This document shows, piece by piece, positions 53,412 through 61,592 of a stretch of 64,000 nucleotides of DNA. Within the stretch, counting starts at the first letter, position 1; each line of letters begins with the position of its first letter. Source of the stretch: Labilithrix luteola (GTDB lineage Bacteria; Myxococcota_A; Polyangia; Polyangiales; Polyangiaceae); NCBI RefSeq assembly GCF_001263205.1, contig NZ_CP012333.1, forward strand, positions 4,937,001-5,001,000. Direction: 5' to 3'. Under the pieces are notes generated by a model. That model saw only the letters and a program-made list of their open reading frames with translations. It did no database searches and was not told the DNA's origin. Position numbers and translations under genes: made by a program.

Positions 53412-54610
53412 TTCGTAGGTCCCTTCAGGGCGAAACCGTCGCCCACGAGCCACGTATCCGTATCGTTTCCGTGAATGGCATTGAGCTGTCGCGGGACGAA
53501 ATCGAAGCCCATGTCGATGGCGGGCGCCGCCACCAGGTCCGTGCCGTCCCAGCGATTGGCGACGCCGATGGCGCTTTGGACGCGCACGTCGACGCCGCTT
53601 TTTGCCCAGGACACCAGGTTGGGAGGCGGAGGGTAAGTATTGCCGTTGATGTCACCAATCCTCGATTCCTTGCCGGACACGTCCCTGACCCACGGGATGG
53701 GCACAGGGGGAAGGGCGACTTTGCCGAAGTTCGCGTAAGCGAAATACCAGGCCTTGCCGATCGCTTGGTAGCCGAATACGAAGAAGCGGTGCTCGTCGTC
53801 GGGCGCGTCGGTGACGACCGCCGACGTCGGAAATATGCCTAGTTGGCGGTCTGCGGCGGAATTGACCTCCGCGATCTGATCCGGCACGAGCTCGAAGATG
53901 AGGGTACGGCTAATGGGCCCGAAGTTGCAGGGCGAGCAGGGGACGTCGTAGAGAGCGTACGTTCCATAGCCGGCGCGTCCGAACAACGTGCGCGCGCGAA
54001 GCGCAGGATTGCCGAGATCGTAGCTCGTCAGCGTGGACCCGTCGAAATGCTCGACGGCACCGTCGTAGCCGAACCACACGTCGTCGGGGGCCGACCCGTA
54101 GATTCCGCGAATGTCCTTGGTGTGCCCAGTCTCGACGCGTGTCCACGCACCGTTGTTCGACGCCGACGTCGAATGCAAAAGCAGTCCGCGCTCGCCCGCC
54201 GCCCACACGTCCGTGGCGCTGCCCCAAACGGCGTAGAGCGCGTGAGCCGCACGATAGGACGTCGTCCAGCTCGTGCCATCCCAATGCAAGATGAAGCCTT
54301 CGGCGCTGACGGTCCAGACGTCGTTCGAACTCGCCACCCACACCGCACGTAGCGAGAGCGGTTCTCCGATATCCGAAGTTGGAATCTTGGTTTCGCAAAA
54401 ACCGGTCTTGCCGCAGACGAGGGAACGTTCGGCATCGAGGTTTACGTCGCGCGCCCCACCGTCGTTCGGGGTGGCGTCGTCGGTCAGGCCGGCATCGGAC
54501 GCGACACTCGTGTCGGGCGCCGGAGCCGGCTCTTCGGTGGCGCTGTTCGTCGCGCACGCGCCGAGTACGATCAGACTCGCGATGGCCGCTCGTCGTGAAT
54601 GGTGATTCAT
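53408..54610 (-). CDS. Propeller-type lipoprotein with DVWAxG/HxDG repeats (first copy)
   Basis: 400 residues; ATG 54610 overlaps the previous stop. Lipoprotein signal (IVLGACATN), long Asp/Ala/Thr linker, then repeats: NDVWTVSAEGFILHWDGTSW, VWGSATDVWAAGERGLLLHS, YGSAPDDVWFGYDGAVEHFD. These repeats are typical of a beta-propeller family spread in myxobacteria. It shares the repeat with the upstream gene (paralogs). No catalytic residues. Surface role, ligand unknown. Confidence 0.85.
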   Translation of the reverse strand: MNHHSRRAAIASLIVLGACATNSATEEPAPAPDTSVASDAGLTDDATPNDGGARDVNLDAERSLVCGKTGFCETKIPTSDIGEPLSLRAVWVASSNDVWTVSAEGFILHWDGTSWTTSYRAAHALYAVWGSATDVWAAGERGLLLHSTSASNNGAWTRVETGHTKDIRGIYGSAPDDVWFGYDGAVEHFDGSTLTSYDLGNPALRARTLFGRAGYGTYALYDVPCSPCNFGPISRTLIFELVPDQIAEVNSAADRQLGIFPTSAVVTDAPDDEHRFFVFGYQAIGKAWYFAYANFGKVALPPVPIPWVRDVSGKESRIGDINGNTYPPPPNLVSWAKSGVDVRVQSAIGVANRWDGTDLVAAPAIDMGFDFVPRQLNAIHGNDTDTWLVGDGFALKGPTK

Positions 54611-55767
54611 GGAAGTGGTCCCCAGTGGAACATGGCGCCTTCGCCTCCGATCCACACGTCGTCCGGGCTGGCACCCCAGATCGTCCTCAGCTTGCCGCTG
54701 TAACCCTGAATCGGAATTCGCGACCAGGTCTTTCCGTCGAAATGCAACAGCGTTCCGGAATCTCCCGCGGCCCAGATATCGCTCTTCGAGAATCCAAAGA
54801 CGGCATTGAGCGTTGTCGTCGTGCCCGATGCCTCTTCCGTCGCCGTCGTGCCGTCGATGTGAATGACCGTACCGGCCTCGCCGACGGCCCAGAGCTGATC
54901 ACCTTGGCCCCACGCGGCAAAGAGATTGTTTTGATTCGCGAGCGGAAGCACCATGCCTTCTCCAGGCCCGGCGTCGGCCTCAGCAAGTGGATAGTGGGCA
55001 ATCGTGCCACGTTGTCCGACGGCCCAGAGGGCGTTGCCAGGGACGGCGAAGAGAGCCTGGATGTTCATCGGCATCGGCGCGTTGTTCGCGGCGACCACCG
55101 GGGGAGGAAGAGCCATCAACCCGACGCCGTCGAAGTCGACGAGCTCGATGAGCAGGCCGCCCGTTCCGGGAGGCGCGAGGCTGCCCTCGCTGGCCCCGAT
55201 ATAGCCATGGCCGTTGTCGAGGAAGACGATGCTCGTGAAAGCGTACGGGATGAAGGTGTCGATCTTATGGACGCTATCGGGCGAGAGGCCTCGTCGCATG
55301 ACAATCGGACCAGCGACGCCGTACGCCCAGTCCGCCGACAACGACAGGCCCGTCATCGTCGAGAGATCTTTGGGCACCTCGGTCGAACGGATGTCCGTCC
55401 AAACGTGGCCGTCCCAGTGAATCATGAGGCCGAGCGAGCCGGCGGCCCACACGTCGCTGTTCGATCGTCCGGCGAGTGCCGAGAAGGACCCGACGGTCAG
55501 CGTTGTTGGCACATGACACACGTTTCCGACCGCACACGGCACGTCGGGGAGGACGATGGCCGCGTCAGCGGCGTCAGCATCGGCATCGGAAGCTGCGTCG
55601 GCGGTAGCATCCTCGCTCGGTGCGATGACGCTGCTGTCCGGCGTCGTCGGGGCTTCGTTGCTCGACTCGGCGCATGCGGCAAGCGAGATGCCGCCGAGCG
55701 CGACGAGGCCGGCGACTGTGAGAACGCCTCGACGGTGACCACGCGAATGAAAGAGGAGTGTTCTCAT
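54607..55767 (-). CDS. Propeller-type lipoprotein with DVWAxG/HxDG repeats (second copy)
   Basis: 386 residues; ATG 55767 overlaps the stop of the Cys-rich gene. Lipoprotein signal (ALGGISLAACAES), an Asp/Ala repeat linker (DATADAASDADADAADAA), then propeller repeats: NSDVWAAGSLGLMIHWDGHV, AWGQGDQLWAVGEAGTVIHI, FGFSKSDIWAAGDSGTLLHF, IWGASPDDVWIGGEGAMFHW. It is the paralog of the next gene in the operon. Surface exposure is inferred from the lipid signal and the neighbours. Confidence 0.86.
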   Translation of the reverse strand: MRTLLFHSRGHRRGVLTVAGLVALGGISLAACAESSNEAPTTPDSSVIAPSEDATADAASDADADAADAAIVLPDVPCAVGNVCHVPTTLTVGSFSALAGRSNSDVWAAGSLGLMIHWDGHVWTDIRSTEVPKDLSTMTGLSLSADWAYGVAGPIVMRRGLSPDSVHKIDTFIPYAFTSIVFLDNGHGYIGASEGSLAPPGTGGLLIELVDFDGVGLMALPPPVVAANNAPMPMNIQALFAVPGNALWAVGQRGTIAHYPLAEADAGPGEGMVLPLANQNNLFAAWGQGDQLWAVGEAGTVIHIDGTTATEEASGTTTTLNAVFGFSKSDIWAAGDSGTLLHFDGKTWSRIPIQGYSGKLRTIWGASPDDVWIGGEGAMFHWGPLP

Positions 55768-56957
55768 TTGGTCGTCGGTGTTTCCGTGTCGCAGGGGGCG
55801 ACGAGGCATTGGCCCTCCGAGCAAACCTGATCGGGGAGGCAGGCATGGCCGCAACCCCCGCAGTTCCGGTTGTCGACGCGGGTGTCGATCTCGCAGCCGT
55901 TGTCGGTCAAGCCGTCGCAGTCGGCGAATTTTTCTTCGCACTGACCGCCGCAGAGTCCGTACGTGCACGTCGGCACGTAATGCGGGCGATCGAAGCCGGC
56001 GCAGCGCTGATTGCAGCCGCCGCAATGGTCCGGGTCATCGTCGAGGTGCGCGCAGAGGAATCCGAAGCAGCGCGTCTCGCCGGGGGCGCAGATGCATTTG
56101 GGGCCGGTGAAAGGATTGACGAAGCAGATCTGGCCGGGGGCGCATTGGTCTCCGCAACCGGCGCAGTTTTCGGTCGTAAAGAGCTCCACTTCACAGCCGT
56201 CCGCCAGATCTTTGTTGCAATTCGCTTTCGGCGAGTTTGGCGGGTCTGGCACTTTGCATTTGGGAGTGGTGCATTTGCCTCCCCCGCAGCCGTAGTACAT
56301 GTCGTCGGGAAGGGGTTTCAGCCCAGGGCCGCTCGGATCACAGATCCGGCCGCAGACCTTGCAGTCCTTGTCGGCCGTCCGCTTGTCCGTGCAAAGCAAG
56401 TTGGGCGGATGGTCGGGGTCGGGGCATTGGTCGGGCGCCCCCATGGACTCGCACGCCGTCATGCACTCGCCCTGGTAGCAGACGAGGCCGTCTGCACACA
56501 CGTTGCCGCAGACTCCGCAATTCTTCACGTCGTCGGCGGCCGCTTCGCAACCATTCGTGGGGTTGCCGTCGCAATTGCGAAAACCGGGGTCGTTGCAGCT
56601 GAACGTGCATTGCCCGTCCACGCACGACCACTTGCTGTGTCCGACGTTTGGCCCAGCGCAGCGAACGCCACACGCTCCGCAGTTGTCGTCGTCCGTGAGC
56701 AGGTTCACGTCGCACGGAAAGGCCGACGAGGCGCACGTCGTGTACGGGAGCGAGCACGTCGTCACCGGACACATGAGCACGTTGCCCTGAATCGACGCGT
56801 CGACGTCGTCCGTGGTGCCATCGGCGCCGGAGTCGACGACGAATCCCGTCGGGCCCTCGCTCGAGCCGTCGGCAAGGACGGTCTCGCGCGAGCACGCCGG
56901 CATCGACGCGAGCGCTATGCCGCCGAACGCGGTCAGCCAGAAGAATCTACGAAGCAT
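55764..56957 (-). CDS. Cys-rich repeat lipoprotein
   Basis: 397 residues; start MLRRFFWLTAFG (56957). Lipoprotein signal ending LASMPACS. Most of the protein is a run of small Cys-rich units: NCGACGVRCAGPNVGHSKWS, CVDGQCTFSCNDPGFRNCDG, NCGVCGNVCADGLVCYQGEC, NCAGCGDQCAPGQICF, NCGGCGHACLPDQVC. The pattern suggests a rigid, disulphide-stapled surface stalk. First of the five exported proteins after the sigma/anti-sigma pair, 25 bases after the membrane protein gene; its stop overlaps the next start. Confidence 0.9.
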   Translation of the reverse strand: MLRRFFWLTAFGGIALASMPACSRETVLADGSSEGPTGFVVDSGADGTTDDVDASIQGNVLMCPVTTCSLPYTTCASSAFPCDVNLLTDDDNCGACGVRCAGPNVGHSKWSCVDGQCTFSCNDPGFRNCDGNPTNGCEAAADDVKNCGVCGNVCADGLVCYQGECMTACESMGAPDQCPDPDHPPNLLCTDKRTADKDCKVCGRICDPSGPGLKPLPDDMYYGCGGGKCTTPKCKVPDPPNSPKANCNKDLADGCEVELFTTENCAGCGDQCAPGQICFVNPFTGPKCICAPGETRCFGFLCAHLDDDPDHCGGCNQRCAGFDRPHYVPTCTYGLCGGQCEEKFADCDGLTDNGCEIDTRVDNRNCGGCGHACLPDQVCSEGQCLVAPCDTETPTTK

Positions 56958-56982
56958 GAGTCTCCTCGTCCGTGCTGGGACG

Positions 56983-57744
56983 TCAGCGAGCGAGTGCACG
57001 CTCGATGCGCGCGACATACGGCGTGCGTGGGAATCGTGCGAGAAGCGCCTGAGCGCGGTTCGTGGCTTCCGGCATCCGACCGAGTCGGGCCAGCGCCTCG
57101 ACGGCGGTGAGCTCACGCTCTTGCGTCAGCTCGCCGTTCGGGAACGTTCGTGCGTGCTCGTCGGTGAGGGCGAGCGCTTGTGTCGGGTTGTCGGTGAGTG
57201 CGAGCTGGGCGCGCCGGATCAAGGCGAATTCCGCCTCGGACGGCGCAGACGCATGCGATGCAGTCGGAGCAGACGTCGACGCTGCAGGCGCGATGGGACG
57301 AACGATGGCGCGCGCGGGTGCGCTGGCCGTAGACGATGGAAGTGCATCGACCGAGATCGACGGCATCGTTTCGCTGCTCGTCGCCGGCACGGGCGCCGGC
57401 GAGGGGTCGTTGGTGACGTGCGGAGCCTCTGACGTCCGAGCGAGAGCGACGACAGACGAGGGCGTCGGGGGCGTCGTATGTTGGCTGCGCCACGTGACGG
57501 CAGCACCGCCGAGCGCGACGAGTCCGAGAAGGGCGAACTTCGCGCTTCCGAGGCGCGCGAGCACGCTGCCAGAGGCCATCGAGCCGGCGCTGCTCGTCTC
57601 CTCGAAGGCTCCCGAAGTCTGGAGACGTTGCGCGAGGCGAGCGGAGGCAGCGGCGTCCATCGTTTGCCGCCCGGACAGACGCAGGGCCCTACCGAGCTCG
57701 GAGGCTTCGTCGTCGGTGAGGCGCGGGGGGCCGTCGAGCTTCAT
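56983..57744 (-). CDS. Single-pass membrane protein, candidate anti-sigma factor
   Basis: 253 residues; ATG 57744 overlaps the sigma-factor stop. N-terminal 60 residues are cytoplasmic and helical (LTDDEASELGRALRLSGRQT), then one membrane helix (AKFALLGLVALGGAAVTW), a Pro/Ser/Ala-rich linker, and a periplasmic helical TPR-like end (AEFALIRRAQLALTDNPTQA, ELTAVEALARLGRMPEATNR). There is no zinc anti-sigma (HxxxCxxC) motif. By position directly behind the ECF gene, an anti-sigma role is the natural inference, with the outer part perhaps sensing a surface signal. Confidence 0.75.
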   Translation of the reverse strand: MKLDGPPRLTDDEASELGRALRLSGRQTMDAAASARLAQRLQTSGAFEETSSAGSMASGSVLARLGSAKFALLGLVALGGAAVTWRSQHTTPPTPSSVVALARTSEAPHVTNDPSPAPVPATSSETMPSISVDALPSSTASAPARAIVRPIAPAASTSAPTASHASAPSEAEFALIRRAQLALTDNPTQALALTDEHARTFPNGELTQERELTAVEALARLGRMPEATNRAQALLARFPRTPYVARIERALAR

Positions 57745-58286
57745 CGCGGCTCCCTGAATGCGCGCGCGAGCTCACGCCGAGCGGCGTAGAGGCGGGCGTA
57801 AGCCGTCGGGAGCAGGCACCCGAGGGCAATGGCGACTTCGCGCATGGACATCGATTCCGTTTCGTAGAGAAGGAGGACGTTGCGTTTGTCTTCGTCGAGC
57901 ATCGCGAGGGCGCGATCGAGTCGTTCGAGCTCGGCGCGCGTCGAAGGGTCGCCCTCGACGCCGAGGTCGGGGACTTCGTCGACCTGGATCTCACGGGTGC
58001 GATGCGCGCGTCGCCGGTAGGCTGACGCACAGCGGCGGGCAATGGCGAACAGCCACGCGCGCTCGTGCGCACCGTCCCAATCCGGGTACTTTCGATGGGC
58101 AACGAGAAAGACGTCGTGCGTGACGTCTTCGAGATCGGCGGAACGGACTCCGAACCGTCGCAGGTTCCGCCACACGAAGTTCGCGTGTGCCGAAAAGAGC
58201 TCCTCGACGGTCGGCCGCGCCGGCGCCACGACGGACGTTGAGGGCTCGGCGAGTCCAGAAACTGCGGTCACTCGAGGCCTATGCAT
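57741..58286 (-). CDS. ECF-type RNA polymerase sigma factor
   Basis: 181 residues. Region 2: ADLEDVTHDVFLVAHRKYPD followed by AWLFAIARRCASAYRRRAHR; region 4: LDEDKRNVLLLYETESMSMR and EVAIALGCLLPTAYARLYAA. No extra C-terminal domain. Its stop overlaps the start of a single-pass membrane protein, the usual ECF/anti-sigma arrangement. It heads the seven-gene operon, so it likely transcribes its own operon; I see no certain promoter. Confidence 0.94.
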   Translation of the reverse strand: MHRPRVTAVSGLAEPSTSVVAPARPTVEELFSAHANFVWRNLRRFGVRSADLEDVTHDVFLVAHRKYPDWDGAHERAWLFAIARRCASAYRRRAHRTREIQVDEVPDLGVEGDPSTRAELERLDRALAMLDEDKRNVLLLYETESMSMREVAIALGCLLPTAYARLYAARRELARAFREPR

Positions 58287-58343
58287 CAGAGCCCCGTCTT
58301 TTTTAATGCCTCGATCGATTTCGCCCGCACGCGAATCTTGGCC

Positions 58344-59369
58344 TCAAAATGACCAGCCGACGCCGATCGACAGACGAGCTTCGACGGACGCCGTTTCGTG
58401 CAAACGGATGAGCTGACCGTCCTGGCGGACGTCGAAGACGTCGTGGGCGAGCGGTAGCCGAACATCCGGCAGGATTTCGAGGTGTGTTCGGGATCCAAGT
58501 CGGATTTTCACGAGCGCTCCCGCCGCGACGATGCCGACGAGGCGCGTCGTGTCATAGGAGGCTCGAAAGCCCGACGTCGACCCGGCCAGGGCGCCGAGCC
58601 GCGCCTCGACCAGCGGAATGAGCTCGAAGGCGCGTGATCGCAGCACGCGTAGACCCACGAGTGCGCCGGCATCGAAGTAACGAAAGGTGACGTCGCCACC
58701 CGGTGCCGACGTGGCCCACGAGGTCTCGAAGCTTCCCTCCGCGCCGAGCACGAGCATTGGGAACGAGGCCGTCCATCGCAAGGCAACGCCCAATCCGACG
58801 TTCGGGAGAAACCCGAGGCTGGCGACGCCCGAGCCGCTGACCGCCATCGCGAGAGGCTCCTTGTGGCCCTCGGGTACGGGGGAAGGGGATACGGTGCGGT
58901 CACGAAGGGGCGGGGCGACGACCGACGGGGCGGGCGGCGGGGCGGGCGGTGGCGCAGGCTCGGCGGCGGTCTCTCGTGCGGGCTCACGCGACCGCGCCAC
59001 GGCGATCATCATGGCAACGAGCAACGCAGCGGGCTCCTCGATCTCCGAGCAGCGCGACTCGTAGAAGCGGACGCGGCGTTCGCCGAGGTCGGCCCCCGCA
59101 GCATCCCTCACGCGCAAGACGACCAAAAAGGATCCTTCGTCCGACGTCACCTCGCCATGGACGACGAGTTCGGCCGCACCGGACGACATCGGCTCGCCGA
59201 GCGCGCGACGGGACGCCTCCATCATGCGCTCGCGCGTCGGACAACCCTCGGGGGCCGACCATTCGAGCTCGTAGGGAGCGGCCTCGGCGCGGCCCGCCTG
59301 GAGGATGACGAGACTCGCCGCGAGGAATGCCAGCGTTCCCCTCGTCGTGGGCGTTCGCGACGCACGCAT
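58344..59369 (-). CDS. Outer-membrane barrel-like protein upstream of the sigma gene
   Basis: 341 residues; start MRASRTPTTRG. Signal peptide (LVILQAGRAEAAPYELEW), an N-terminal domain (PEGCPTRERMMEASRRALG) with two Cys, a Pro-rich linker, and a barrel-like C-terminal half (GVGWSF at the end, plus ALVGLRVLRSRAFELIPLV strands). It is 57 bases upstream of the sigma gene on the same strand, so it may be in the same operon or share its control. Confidence 0.75.
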   Translation of the reverse strand: MRASRTPTTRGTLAFLAASLVILQAGRAEAAPYELEWSAPEGCPTRERMMEASRRALGEPMSSGAAELVVHGEVTSDEGSFLVVLRVRDAAGADLGERRVRFYESRCSEIEEPAALLVAMMIAVARSREPARETAAEPAPPPAPPPAPSVVAPPLRDRTVSPSPVPEGHKEPLAMAVSGSGVASLGFLPNVGLGVALRWTASFPMLVLGAEGSFETSWATSAPGGDVTFRYFDAGALVGLRVLRSRAFELIPLVEARLGALAGSTSGFRASYDTTRLVGIVAAGALVKIRLGSRTHLEILPDVRLPLAHDVFDVRQDGQLIRLHETASVEARLSIGVGWSF

Positions 59370-59472
59370 TCCTTCGTGGTGAGAGTCTAGCGAGGTTCTC
59401 TCGCCACGTCCGTCGCTTCGTGTCAGGGGCGAGCCCAGCCGTAGCCGCAACTCAGTTGCGCTGAGCGAACGG

Positions 59473-60536
59473 TCAGGCGGCGGTGACCGACTGCGCGAAG
59501 GCGAAGAAGCCGTCCGGATCGTAGGCTCTCGACACGCTCGCGAGCTTTTCGAGGTTGCCTTTGTACGAAGCGCGACCCCAGTCACGCTGGTTCGGATCGA
59601 TGTAGTTGATGTACGCGCCGCCGCCGACGATGCTCGCGAGTGCGGTCTGAACTTCGCCGACCTGACGTGTCGCGTTCGCCCGGTTCGCCGCCGTCGTGCC
59701 CTTGTAGACTTGCACGCTGGCGAGCGCGGTCCGATGGGGGAAGGCGGTTGCGTCGGGCGGGGTCTCGGCGACTTTCCCTCCGAGGCTGTCGAAGAGGACA
59801 TCCATCCCGCTGTACTTCGCGAGAAGCGCCGTGAGCTGGTCTGGAGCGCTCATCGGCGACTCGAGCATGCGGGACGAGGCGACGAAGGCCTGACGCTCGA
59901 GGACGCCCCCCGCACTCTCGCTCGCGAGGTGGCACTGCGCGAGGGTCTTCGTCGAGCATCCGCCGAAGTAGCGCATGGCATCGATATAGCTCTTCTCGAC
60001 GACGCTGCGCTTGGTCGGCTGCGCATGCGTCTTCGCGACGAAGTCGTCGAGGAGGGAATCGATGGTGGCCTTGCTCCCGACGAACGAGCCGCCGACGCGG
60101 ATGCTGGGGGTCGACCCGGCCGAGACGACGCAGTTCGACCACGCCTCGTTCGGGAGTGTGGCGAGCCAGCTCTGCCAAGCACCGAGCACGTTGGTCGCGG
60201 ATCCGGCGGGGAATTGGAGGCTGAAGACGACGACGGATGACGGAGCCTTCGGCGCGGCGAACCTGAACGACGTCACGATCCCGAAGTTGCCGCCGCCGCC
60301 ACCACGAAGAGCCCAGAACAGATCGGGATCGTTCGCCGCGCTCACCGTCTTCTGCGTGCCGTCGGCGAGGACGATGTCGGCACCGACGAGCGCATCACAC
60401 GTGAGTCCATCAGCGCGTCCGTCGCCCCTTCGGATGCTTCACTCGTCTCGACCCCGCAGCCGCCGAGAACGAGCGAGCCGAGACCGATCCCAGTCCACGT
60501 CAGAACGTCTCGTCGGGAAACCGCGCGCCCAGCCAT
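59473..60536 (-). pseudogene. FAD-linked oxidase (berberine-bridge type) with internal deletion
   Basis: Begins with a twin-arginine lipoprotein signal (MAGRAVSRRDVLTWTG, GSLVLGGCG) from ATG 60536. The frame then runs out into DALMDSRVMRSS with no FAD domain. In another frame, from about 60408, the second half of the enzyme resumes: GLTCDALVGADIVLADGTQ, LFWALRGGGGGNFGIVTSF, and the closing BBE motif YINYIDPNQRDWGRASYKGN. Roughly the FAD-binding domain (about 140-170 residues, with the flavin-linking His) is gone, and the two parts are out of frame. So the gene is inactive. Confidence 0.8.
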
Positions 60537-60684
60537 CGGTGCCGCGTGTGCGCGAACCGTGCCAGTCCGCTGACCTTGGAAATTCCCGCGTATCGTGGTT
60601 CTCGTCGCGCACCGGAGCTCGAGGATGGACAACGAGCTGCCCAGGTCCGGTGACCGTGGTGCCGTGTCGCTCCCGCTCGAATCG

Positions 60685-61566
60685 TCAGGGGCAGGCGACG
60701 GCGGCGTCGTCGATGGCGATCGCGTCGAGCCACATGTCGACCTTCGGGCCGTCGTCGCAGCAGTTGAGGAGGCCGACGCTCAGCTTCGCGATGTCGAAGG
60801 CTTGCCAGTTCGTGACCTTGTTCTCGAGCTGAACGCCGTCGATCGACATCACGGCCGTCTTGTTGGGGCCGTCGAACTGCCACTGAATGCAGGCCCACTT
60901 GCCTTGCGGATACTTCGCATTGCTGACGGCCGTATTGTCGCCGGGGCCGAAGTTGAAGAGGGCCTTCGAGTTCTCGAGGCCGCCCATCGTCATCTGGCCG
61001 TTGTCGCCCGGGCCGTTGAGGATGACGAGGTGATAATGGGTCGTCGGCATGACGTTGTAGAACATCATGAAGCGGCCGTAGACGTTGTTGCCTGACATGG
61101 GCAAGAGCGGCGCCTCCTGGACCATGACGGCCATCGCGCCGCCGCCGTTCGTCGTGATGTGGACGGACTTCGTGCCGTCGTAGGCCTTCGAATCGTCGAT
61201 GGCCATGCTGGCCGAGGCGACTTGCGTGGTCCAAGGAGACGTCGGAAGTCCGCCCTTCGCGTAGCTCTCGAAGTCGTCGCAGACCTTGGCACCGGTGCAG
61301 CCGGCCTGCGGGCCGGAGTCGTTGCCTTTGCCGGAATCGCTCGAATCTGCGCCACCGTCGTTGGGGTTCGTATTCCCTCCCTCGTTCGTAGTGCTCGAAT
61401 CGCCGGAGGTGGGGCCCTCGTTCGACGAGCTGCGATCACCGTCGTTGGCTCCGTTCTGCGAGCCCGAGTTCGTGAGCTGATTGGTCGAATCGTCCGAGCT
61501 GCAGCTCCACAGGGCGACGAGCGTCAGCGTGGTGAGGCTGACCAACCAAGCGCGTCGAAACGTCAT
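60685..61566 (-). CDS. Lipoprotein with LamG/concanavalin-like domain
   Basis: 293 residues; lipoprotein signal ending LVALWSCSS. A long linker rich in Asn/Ser/Asp/Gly, then a jelly-roll-type domain: KVCDDFESYAKGGLPTSPW, KSVHITTNGGGAMAVMVQE, NNVYGRFMMFYNVMPTTHYH, WACIQWQFDGPNKTAVMSID, VDMWLDAIAIDDAAVACP. This form is common for carbohydrate-binding or polysaccharide-lyase-like domains in Polyangia. It follows the DUF1552 gene after 26 bases, so it is probably co-transcribed. Confidence 0.83.
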   Translation of the reverse strand: MTFRRAWLVSLTTLTLVALWSCSSDDSTNQLTNSGSQNGANDGDRSSSNEGPTSGDSSTTNEGGNTNPNDGGADSSDSGKGNDSGPQAGCTGAKVCDDFESYAKGGLPTSPWTTQVASASMAIDDSKAYDGTKSVHITTNGGGAMAVMVQEAPLLPMSGNNVYGRFMMFYNVMPTTHYHLVILNGPGDNGQMTMGGLENSKALFNFGPGDNTAVSNAKYPQGKWACIQWQFDGPNKTAVMSIDGVQLENKVTNWQAFDIAKLSVGLLNCCDDGPKVDMWLDAIAIDDAAVACP

Positions 61567-61592
61567 CGCAATATCCTTTTGGAAATGCCGAG

